A stretch of DNA of 64,000 nucleotides from Nitrospirota bacterium. GTDB lineage: Bacteria; Nitrospirota; Thermodesulfovibrionia; Thermodesulfovibrionales; UBA6898. Every line of letters starts with the position of its first letter. The first letter of the stretch is position 1. Shown piece by piece: positions 34,575-42,900 of this stretch. The notes under the pieces were generated by a model, which was given only the letters and a program-made list of their open reading frames with translations, searched no databases and was not told the DNA's origin. The position numbers and the translations under genes are program-made. The stretch is from NCBI GenBank assembly GCA_021783515.1, contig JAJXTV010000016.1, positions 18,395 through 82,394 of the forward strand, in the 5' to 3' direction.

Positions 34575-37500
34575 TCACCATCGTATCCACCTGAACATCT
34601 TCTTGCCGATGCTCTGCAAATTCTTATCCCTTTCTTTCAACGCCCTGCTCAAGTCGGCAATGTATTCGCCCTTTTCTTTCAGCGTCTTAAGCAGGTCCGC
34701 AATATACTCGTCCTTCTTGGGGAGGGTTTCCCGCAAGCTTCCAATGTAGCGTTCCATCTCGCTAATAGTCGCCCGCATTTCTTGAACAAGCCGGTCATTC
34801 CTGCCAGTTTCCGCTAGTCGGGGGCGTAGCGACATTCCCCTTAATGCATTCCGCAATATGCCCGCGAGCACGAACACGTCCTTCCTCCGGTCTTTTTCAG
34901 CATTGCGATGTGACAAATACTCCCAGACGACAACGCCGTGCAGACCGCGCCCGGCAAGCGCTCTCTCCATATCCTCTGAAGGCACGACCACGACATCATC
35001 TACGTGAGTCATCAGTAAATCGTTATGACCAGTCATCTCCCATTCCCCGACCCCATCCATCTCCGACGCGTCGAATATTGCCGGAGAAGCGGGGAAGACT
35101 TCCCTGAACGCCCGGATGTACCCGCCGCTCTTGCCGGGCGAAAAGAAGAACAACAACTGATAGAAGTCGGCTCTCTCTTTCAAAAAGTCCTCTATCCTCA
35201 CTTCGTCCCTGAAAAAAACTTCAACTCCCCGGCCCTGCAGCTCATCCGCCTGCGATCGCAAGGCATCGCGGGGCAGAAGTGTCAAAAACGTAGTGGGATA
35301 CCCGATACCGGCAATAAATCCTGCGGTATCGCACGACCTTTCGCCGACATCGCTTTCGGCAGCCATAGTGTCTCTCCAATCGACAACAAGCACCCTTTCT
35401 TTCTTTCGGCTGTCCCGTGCGAGCAACGGGTCATCTTCCCCCAACGAATACTGATCGACGAGGACATTTCCCCATTTACTCACAAACAGCGGCATGTTTC
35501 TCTTATAGAGAGCCAAGGCACGGTCTCTCGAACCGCTGCCGAATTCATGATGGATGACTGCGGACCCTGGCTGATACATCACCTTGTACCCCAGCCCCTT
35601 AATTCCCCAGCAGAGGTCCGCATCTTCATAATAAGCGGGGGAATACGCCTCATCGAAGCCGGCGAGGTGAAGGAAGACATCTCTCCGGACAAGCAGGCAT
35701 GCTCCAGAACAGTAATCGACCTCCCGCACATAGCTGAATCTTGGGTCGTTGGGTTCCTCTCCGCGTCCGTAGCCTGAGGTGGATCCGTCGTGCCAGATAA
35801 TACCCCCCGCCTCCTGCAATCTGCCGTTGGGGAGAATCAGTTTGGCACCGACAGCCCCCGTCGTATAGTCGCTGTCCAGCAGGCCGACCATTGCCTTAAG
35901 CCAACCATCTGTGACCTGAGTATCGTTATTAAGAAACAGCAGGTATTCACCCCGCGCGGTTATAGAAGCCTGATTGCAAGCCTGGGCATATCCCCTGTTC
36001 TCGCTATTTCGTATGACCCTGATATTGTCGGACTTCGAAATGATCTCCTCGGTCGCATCGGTAGATCCATTGTCCACCACGATCACCTCATACGGGACAT
36101 CGTGGGTATGCTCCAGGATCGACATCAGACAACGGTAACTATGTTCCCACTGGTTCCAGACGGGGACGATGATCGAGACCTTATAGAGGAGAAATACCGG
36201 GAATGAAAGCCCGACAACCGGATCGGGAAGCGGAAACATTTCCAAAGATGGGCCGCTAGGATTTCCCTCTTCTTCCTTCCGCTCCCCTTCCTCCTCGACG
36301 CGCGCGGCCGTCGACACTGCTGCCTTGCCTCCGCACGCACCCTGTAGAAGCATTTCAGCATATGCGCAGTAGTCACGATAGATATGCTCTGTTTCTCTAA
36401 CAAACAGTTCGGAGTCCATAATTTCGGTATTTTCCATCGCTTCCCTGAGCAGACCATATAGCCTCTTAACCGGATCGCCAATGCCTGCGCCTCCGGAAAC
36501 CGATTCGGTGGCCGATACAGAGTGTCCGTCGCGGGGTCTCAAAAAAGCATTCATCCCCTCTCGCAACCCCGCCTCGTCCCTGGGCCACGGGATCGCAAGC
36601 GAAGACGCAATATTTCTCAGCGGGGGCTCCCAGTCTTTGAGCAAATCGTCGAAGGCTATAACAACGCGTTTCTCTCCCGCCGTCCAAAAGAGTGCGGACG
36701 AAGAGTACAAGAGCCAGAGGGCAAGCGACTTCGCCTCGGGGAAATTGTTGCGCCGGCGCAAAGAGTCGGCCACGTCCTGGGGAGGCCTCAGGCACAGGAT
36801 GTAACGGATGTCAATATCAAGTTCTTCCATGACATCTTTCCACAAGGGAAGCAGGAGTGACGTACGAGGGTCCTTCCACATCCATATATCCTTATCCCCA
36901 AATTCCGACACAATAAGACGCTTAAGCTCTTCACGATAAGGATGCATATCCGCCCCTCTCCACCAACCATGCGGGAGCGGCAGGATGCTGTCCCAGGAGC
37001 GAGAGAGATGAGAGAGCAGTCTTTCATGGAGCGAAAAAAAGGATATGTGCTCCCAGAACCCGTCGGGATTATCCCCTTTGACCGCGGGCATCAGATGCTC
37101 CCTGTGGCCAATATAGGGCCCCAGAAGGTTCACAGCCCTTGCAACCGCCGACGTGCCGCTCCGGTGCATGCCGAGGATGCAATAAGCATGGCTTGCAGAA
37201 GCAATTGGAGTCACCCCGGGATTTCTTCCATTTTGATCAGTCGGCCGTGCTGTTCTTTGCAGCCCTCCAGGTACTTGTATTGTGTCGATGCCGACCCGTC
37301 GCATCTTGTCCTCGATGGGTAATTCTGCCCCTTTTTCTAATGATTTCAAGACTCCTTCATTCGTGGACATTAACTCATACAATCTGTCCTGCGGAAGAGT
37401 ATCCTCCGCAAGATAGATTGTGTTTTTCATTTGTCTATATGCAACCCACGATGCAAAATCCGTCAATGTCGAACTCCGATATGACGCATAAGCGGACAGT

Positions 37501-38657
37501 CTTGTCCAGTCAATATTCTTCGCGTCAATCTTTCCGGTCTTTGTCGCATAAGCCCACATTTCAGTGCCCGGCATTGGGATGAGAATGTTCACTGGGGATG
37601 CGGGATCGAGTTTTCCATCAAGAACGTTTCTCCGTATGAACTCATACGTGCTTATCACATCTTCTTCTGTTTCAGTGGGCGAACCGACGATAAATGAACA
37701 CTTTGTGGCAATATTATGTTTGCGGAGAGTGTCCAGAGCCTTCTGGTTCATTTCTACCGATGTTCCTTTGTTCAGCACTTTCAATACCCTGTTTGAACCG
37801 GATTCGGCCCCAAAGGAAGTGGCTGAGACATTGATTCTCTTCAAAGCGTAACATAACGCATCATCTACCAGATTCGCTCTGACAGAAAAAGAAAAAGTTG
37901 CCTTCCTATTAATACCTTTTTTCTCTATAAGTCTAACCAAATCATGGAAGCGAGGCTTATTTACAACAAAAAGGTCGTCCCATATCGCGATATGATGCAA
38001 ATCAGGAAACTGTTTCAGCAGTTGTTCTATCTCCCTTACAACATAATCCGCGCTAAAAAACCTTGTCTCTTTCCAGAAGGCGGAACTACTGCAAAAAGCG
38101 CACCGATAGGGACATCCACGGGAAGAAAATAAGTAGGCGCTATCCTTCGACCTCGTGGGAAAAGGGATGCTGTCCAGCGGAAAAATCAGTTCTCTCAGAG
38201 GCGTCCTTACGATGGCACCGTTTTCTCTAAATGCAATGCCGCGAATGCTTCTTAACCGCTCGGAGGTTATCTTTGAATCGCCATCTGCGAAGGCCCTGAT
38301 AATCTCCAAGAATGTTTCCTCCCCTTCGCCAATAACACCAAGGTCAAATTCGTCTGGGAGCGTTTCAGGAAAGTACGTTATATGATGACCACCCAAAATA
38401 ATTAATGCCTTCTCACAGGTCTTTCTTATCGAGTCTGCCAGTTCCTTAGCAGCAGTGAACGCTTGGGAAGTAGAAGAAATGCCTATTACTTCAAAGCTGA
38501 CGCACTCTTCCGGCTTCACAAGGAACTCCATATCGACGGGGAAATCAAGGTGAGTCTGCAGGTAAGCCTTAAGGTATCCGAACGCCAATGGCCTGAACCA
38601 CTGGACGTCAATTTCATTAGTTGCCTGCAGGAAGCCGATTCTCAGACGTTTTTCCAT
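34575..38657 (-). CDS. Giant fusion: B12-binding radical SAM + sulfotransferase + GT2 glycosyltransferase + coiled coil
   Basis: A 1360-residue multidomain protein (numbers approximate). Residues 5-150: cobalamin-binding Rossmann domain (IGFLQATNEIDVQWFRPLAF; ILGGHHITYFPETLPDEFDL; GVIGEGEETFLEI). Residues 175-400: radical SAM core with the 4Fe-4S motif SSRGCPYRCAFCSSS and FGAESGSNRVLKVLNKG. Residues 490-720: sulfotransferase with CILGMHRSGTSAVARAVNLL (5'-phosphosulfate loop) and MWKDPRTSLLLP. An acidic linker (EEEGERKEEEG) leads to a GT2 domain, 825-1065 (VSIIVPVWNQWEHSYRCLM; VVDNGSTDATEE; FLNNDTQVTDGW). The tail has a GT4-N-like segment and a coiled coil with two copies of EYIADL. It probably builds and decorates a surface glycan. 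ATG 38657 is preferred to GTG 38669. Confidence 0.9.
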   Translation of the reverse strand: MEKRLRIGFLQATNEIDVQWFRPLAFGYLKAYLQTHLDFPVDMEFLVKPEECVSFEVIGISSTSQAFTAAKELADSIRKTCEKALIILGGHHITYFPETLPDEFDLGVIGEGEETFLEIIRAFADGDSKITSERLRSIRGIAFRENGAIVRTPLRELIFPLDSIPFPTRSKDSAYLFSSRGCPYRCAFCSSSAFWKETRFFSADYVVREIEQLLKQFPDLHHIAIWDDLFVVNKPRFHDLVRLIEKKGINRKATFSFSVRANLVDDALCYALKRINVSATSFGAESGSNRVLKVLNKGTSVEMNQKALDTLRKHNIATKCSFIVGSPTETEEDVISTYEFIRRNVLDGKLDPASPVNILIPMPGTEMWAYATKTGKIDAKNIDWTRLSAYASYRSSTLTDFASWVAYRQMKNTIYLAEDTLPQDRLYELMSTNEGVLKSLEKGAELPIEDKMRRVGIDTIQVPGGLQRTARPTDQNGRNPGVTPIASASHAYCILGMHRSGTSAVARAVNLLGPYIGHREHLMPAVKGDNPDGFWEHISFFSLHERLLSHLSRSWDSILPLPHGWWRGADMHPYREELKRLIVSEFGDKDIWMWKDPRTSLLLPLWKDVMEELDIDIRYILCLRPPQDVADSLRRRNNFPEAKSLALWLLYSSSALFWTAGEKRVVIAFDDLLKDWEPPLRNIASSLAIPWPRDEAGLREGMNAFLRPRDGHSVSATESVSGGAGIGDPVKRLYGLLREAMENTEIMDSELFVRETEHIYRDYCAYAEMLLQGACGGKAAVSTAARVEEEGERKEEEGNPSGPSLEMFPLPDPVVGLSFPVFLLYKVSIIVPVWNQWEHSYRCLMSILEHTHDVPYEVIVVDNGSTDATEEIISKSDNIRVIRNSENRGYAQACNQASITARGEYLLFLNNDTQVTDGWLKAMVGLLDSDYTTGAVGAKLILPNGRLQEAGGIIWHDGSTSGYGRGEEPNDPRFSYVREVDYCSGACLLVRRDVFLHLAGFDEAYSPAYYEDADLCWGIKGLGYKVMYQPGSAVIHHEFGSGSRDRALALYKRNMPLFVSKWGNVLVDQYSLGEDDPLLARDSRKKERVLVVDWRDTMAAESDVGERSCDTAGFIAGIGYPTTFLTLLPRDALRSQADELQGRGVEVFFRDEVRIEDFLKERADFYQLLFFFSPGKSGGYIRAFREVFPASPAIFDASEMDGVGEWEMTGHNDLLMTHVDDVVVVPSEDMERALAGRGLHGVVVWEYLSHRNAEKDRRKDVFVLAGILRNALRGMSLRPRLAETGRNDRLVQEMRATISEMERYIGSLRETLPKKDEYIADLLKTLKEKGEYIADLSRALKERDKNLQSIGKKMFRWIRW

Positions 38658-38858
38658 TTCGTTACGCACTGACAGAGCCGCAGAGACTTCGAAAGGCTTC
38701 TGCGCCGGGGGAGAATATCGCGGGCAATCGGTTTCTTAGGGAGTTTGACGCAAAGCGGGGCGGTCCTTCCTTTCCTTCACTATGGTGAAAACCCCCAAGC
38801 TCGATGAAGTCCATCCCTCGCAATGAATTCCACACCAATAGCAACGACCGCACAGAAT

Positions 38859-38888
38859 ATTGTACGTCATGAACATACAGAAACTCAA
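38859..38888 (-). promoter_or_regulatory. Sigma-70 promoter of the polysaccharide island operon
   Basis: The minus strand shows TTGAGT (38883-38888), an 18-base spacer and TACAAT (38859-38864). It would give a leader of about 195 bases before the fusion gene and could drive the whole 38.7-27.3 kb run. Confidence 0.6.
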
Positions 38889-38948
38889 CCCAATACGGAT
38901 AGTCTCAAAAAACGCAGACTGACGGAACCATAGATGAGGCCTCCCCTA

Positions 38949-38989
38949 AAAAAAGGAGGGGCGCTAACGGAACTGCTCCCCTCCTTTTA
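38949..38989 (-). terminator. Rho-independent terminator of the S74-domain gene
   Basis: The minus strand forms AAAAGGAGGGG (38979-38989) pairing perfectly over 11 bases with CCCCTCCTTTT (38952-38962), ending in a run of seven T. It lies 25 bases after the stop codon. The A/T flanks make it potentially bidirectional. Confidence 0.9.
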
Positions 38990-39013
38990 AAACCTAAATC
39001 CTCGGGATTCTCC

Positions 39014-39832
39014 TCATTCCGCTCTCAGACTCCCGACAACATCCTTACTATTGATCTTGGAAACCTTTCCCTCAAGCAGATTCACTTTCTCCGTAAGGGC
39101 AGCTATGGTCTTCTGCTGGTCCTGGACCACCTTGGTCAGCACAGCGACGATATCCATAGAACTCAGGCCCTTTCTGTCTTTAGTGGCAACGAGGCTGGGG
39201 ACGTCCTCTGCAATAAATCCCACGTGCTTCTCGTTTTTGTCCACCTTATAATTATATTTGACCGGGGTCAGACCTGCCAGCGTCGCGGTAGCCTCTTGAT
39301 CAGTGAGATCCTTGATATTCTCCTTTAATGTTCTGCTCGAGGCATTTACCCACGTGCCGCCAGCCGAAAGGGAGGCGCCAGTCTTCGAAGCAATCGATCC
39401 ATCTCCATGAACATCCATTACAACAGCCATTGCCCCCCCTCCCGAAGGCGCTCTCAGCACTCGGTACATGTCGTTCACCACATCCATACGCACCCCCCAA
39501 CTCACCTTAGTGGTGTCTACTTGAGCATTAGTAGTTCCACTCCAATTGCCATACAGATTCGGGTTGCCAGCAGGCCCCACAATGATAGCAGCGGGGAATG
39601 ACGCAGCTGTATTCTGAATGTCGAATCCTGCGTTACCTGAATTCTGCATTATCGGCACACCACTCAAGACGCGCAGCCCCCTATTTGGTACGCTAGTGCC
39701 GTCTTCCACGGCAAACACCGTATTCGTTCCCCCCGAATCCTTCACAACCAGCTTGTCCGCGCTGAACGCGGGCACCGCCAGGAAACAGGTGAGTGCCGCA
39801 ACTGCCGCTATTACTGATAATATCCTTTTCAT
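39014..39832 (-). CDS. Secreted protein with C-terminal S74 intramolecular chaperone domain
   Basis: Exported protein of 272 residues with signal peptide KRILSVIAAVAALTCFLAVP and AFSA cleavage region. The middle (residues 25-165) is Gly/Asn-rich and beta-prone. The C-terminus is an S74 peptidase-type chaperone: NASSRTLKENIKDL holds the Ser and Lys expected for self-cleavage, followed by NYKVDKNEKHVGFIAEDVPS and a terminal coiled coil (VVQDQQKTIAALTEKVNLLE). In phage tail spikes and some bacterial surface fibres this domain drives trimerisation and is then cut off. So a trimeric surface fibre is likely. The ATG at 39832 follows GGAGAAAGAAG. It lies downstream of the multicopper oxidase on the same strand. 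Confidence 0.82.
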   Translation of the reverse strand: MKRILSVIAAVAALTCFLAVPAFSADKLVVKDSGGTNTVFAVEDGTSVPNRGLRVLSGVPIMQNSGNAGFDIQNTAASFPAAIIVGPAGNPNLYGNWSGTTNAQVDTTKVSWGVRMDVVNDMYRVLRAPSGGGAMAVVMDVHGDGSIASKTGASLSAGGTWVNASSRTLKENIKDLTDQEATATLAGLTPVKYNYKVDKNEKHVGFIAEDVPSLVATKDRKGLSSMDIVAVLTKVVQDQQKTIAALTEKVNLLEGKVSKINSKDVVGSLRAE

Positions 39833-39970
39833 CTTCTTTCTCCTTTCGAGGAAATGCTCATTTTTAAAAGGAAATCTCCCGAACACAATTTTTTTGAGCC
39901 CTCCGACACCTCCTCCGGCTTCAATCTGATGCCCCACGCTATATTTAGCATTATACCATCCAATAGTCAA

Positions 39971-42900
39971 TTATTGAATAGTAAGTTTATCAACCGTCAG
40001 CGACCCTGTCGTCACGGTCAGCGAACCCTGGAGCGTGGTCATGGCCGCGTTGGAGTTGAACGCGGGGTCCCAGCCGCCGCTCAAGGTTGCCGCGCCGATA
40101 ATGTTTATGGGCAGGTTGCCGCCCGGCTCGGAGGAAAAGACAACCCCTATCGCCTGAATGACATCGCCGTCAACAGGTGAAGGCGCTTGGGGGTTTGCGG
40201 CCGCAAACGCCTCGGTGAGCGTCCCGTAATTCGTGAGGGTGCGCTGTATGCGGGCTATCCCGGTCACCGAAGAAGGCAGGACAAACAGATAATCGGCAAA
40301 GGACGCAGTTGCACCGGGGTCCGGCGTAGTCGATGCCAGGTTGCTCCGCACGTCCACTGACACGGTGTAGCTGCCCGGAAGAGTGGTTGCCGGCAGGGAC
40401 CAGTTGTCCGTGTAGCTATAGTCCTGAACAATAGAAGGCGCACCGGCCCCCACCGCAAGCCAGAAACGGTACTGATAGGCAGGGTCCGGGACCGCCACGC
40501 CGGCGGTGAATTTTACCGCAGTGCCGACAAGATGCGGCGAGGGCTGATCAGGGATAAGGGTGACGCCAGTCGCCGGCGGAACCCCGGCCACCGCCGCAGA
40601 AGCTAATGCCTCCGTAGAGTCGCCGAAGGCATTATAGGCGACGATGCGGTACTTGTACGTCGCCCCCGGCACCACCAGTGAGTCGGTGTAATTATAGTTC
40701 ACCCAGCCGTGTGCCGTATCGTAGTTGCACGGCCATACAGGCGGCAGAGTCGTCTGGGGAGGCGGCATCATGCAGCTGGCCAGCACTTTGGCGATCGGTG
40801 CATAGTCGGTGCTGTTGGTGCATCCCCCGCCCGGGTCGGTGCACCGCTCGATCCGATAGCCGATCTTCGCATTCCGGTCAGGGGTGTTGGAATCAACATG
40901 GAGCGGCGAGTCGTCGACCCAGGTCAGCTGGACCGAATTGCCTGCCGGAGTGGCTGCGAAAGGCGCCGGCGGGCCGGGCGGAGTAGAAGGCACGGCAGGC
41001 GGCACGGCATCAGGCACCAGCATGATAAAGGGCCTCATGAAGTCGTTCTCCTCATGCCCGAGTATGTGGCAGTGCCACACATACTCCCAGCCGAAGTCCC
41101 TGACGGGATTTGCGATAGTGATGGGGTTACCCGGATTGCCGCCTCCAAGCGTCCCGAAGGGATCCAGTACAGTAATGGGGGCGCCGGCGAGGTTAGTCGT
41201 ATCCAGGAGATGGCTACTGAGCGGGACGACAAAGGGCAGTCCCGTCTGCGTCTTGGGCTGAAGGGCGATGATGACGTCCTCAAGCGGGTTCATCCTGATC
41301 GTTTCCTTCCATCCAAGTTCGTTGTCTTCGGGCGGACGGATCGCCCCGTCCCAGCCGACCCGGTTGATCACCTGCGCGTTATAGAGATGGACGTGCACGG
41401 GATGCGTATCGACGCCGTTATGGGTGATCTTCCAGAGCTGGACCTGACCTTCGGGCACGATCTCGGTGGGCGGATCGATGTACCCGAGCGGGATGGTCGT
41501 CTGGATGTTGTTGTTCGTAAACGGAAGCTCCACCCCGAGGGTTGCGTTCATCCTGCCCCACGGGTCCCAGAGCTCCTGTATCGCCTTGGACTGCATCGCG
41601 ATCATCTGCGGCTCGAAGGTGACCGTAGCCGCCGCCCCGGTGCCGCCGCCTCCGGTAAAATTAACGCCGGTCGGCGGCGTGGTGTACCCCGTACCGACGC
41701 TCGTTACAATAACGCCGGTCACGATCCCCCCGGACACAGTCGCGGTCGCCTTAGCGCCGGTGCCGTCTCCGCCGACGAAACCTACAGTCGGGGGCAACGT
41801 GTATCCCGTGCCGCCGCTCGTGACGTTGACACGCCAGAGGGCGTCAAGGCCGAGCGGGGTGAAGGTGAGAGAATAGTCCTCTATCCTGGCATAAGTGTCC
41901 GCGGCAGCGGTGTTGGGGGCCGGATAGGCGGTCTCAGGCACGTGCGGCGTCGGCTGGGAAGCGCTGAAAGTCGCAGGCAGCGCAGTCTTCAGCGCCGTCA
42001 TGTCAAACCTCGTCAGCGCCGGGGCGGAAGCAGCCACGCGGAACTGCATCATCGTGCGGATGTTAGGCCCCTCCCCCGCCCGGGTCGAAGGCGCGCCGCC
42101 GCTCGTGGAGTAGTCCGGGTCGTCGGTATAATAATCGAACCGCGGATCGAAGCCGGGCATCGGCGCAGGAGCGTCGTTATAGAGGATTACCGTCTTCCCG
42201 GCAAAAGCGGAGAAGTCTACGATGACATCCGCCCTCTCGGCCGGCTGAAGAAATACACCCTTGTTAAGGACGTTGAGAACGACGATGTTTCTTCTGTTGT
42301 AGTCGTAGCCGACGGGCGTAGGCGGGATCGCCACGGGCGCCGGGAGGAAGCCCCCCTCGTTGCCTACCTGGATCATCGCGGGCCCGGCCGTCAGGGGATC
42401 GGGCACGCCGCCGTCGCGGCTGTCGACAGGCCAGCTGGTGGGCCAGCAGTTCGACGGGAGGCCGGTCCCGTTTATAGGCATGTATGTCACGGGATCCAGA
42501 GAGGCGATGGCAAGCCCCGCATCCCGGGTCACCGTGGTCTCAGCGCAAAGCGGCGGCACGGACGTCACGGTATGCGGAACCGCCGGCACCATCCTCACCT
42601 CGGTATTGATCGAGGCGACGGCCTTTGCCTGGGTCCCCGGACCGGGCGAAGGGGTCGTGAGCGAGATCGTCGGATTCGAGGTGCAGCTGCCGGAGCCGCT
42701 GACCGTCACACCCGTGACTACACCGCCCTGGATGATCTGGGCCGTTGCGAGGGCCTGCACGCCGGAGGGCGGCGGCGTCGACGGCACATCTATCGTGACG
42801 GTCGGGACCGAGGTGTAACCGCTTCCGCCATTGGTAACGACGATCTGCTTGACGACGCCGAGTTCCATGAAGGCCTCGGCCGTCGCGCCCGATCCGCCGC

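Larger units (their letters stand above)
38670..39013. other. Intergenic region between the fusion gene and the S74-domain gene
   Basis: This 344-base gap holds the terminator of the S74 gene (38949-38989) and a promoter for the fusion gene (38859-38888). About 200 bases of leader follow, in which a 63-codon open frame (38853-38662) has no start signal and no recognisable product. No mobile-element ends were seen. Confidence 0.6.

Noticed and set aside
38662..38853. A 63-codon minus-strand frame in the leader of the fusion gene
   Set aside because: No start signal and no recognisable family. It is kept only as part of the intergenic description, though a leader ORF is not excluded.
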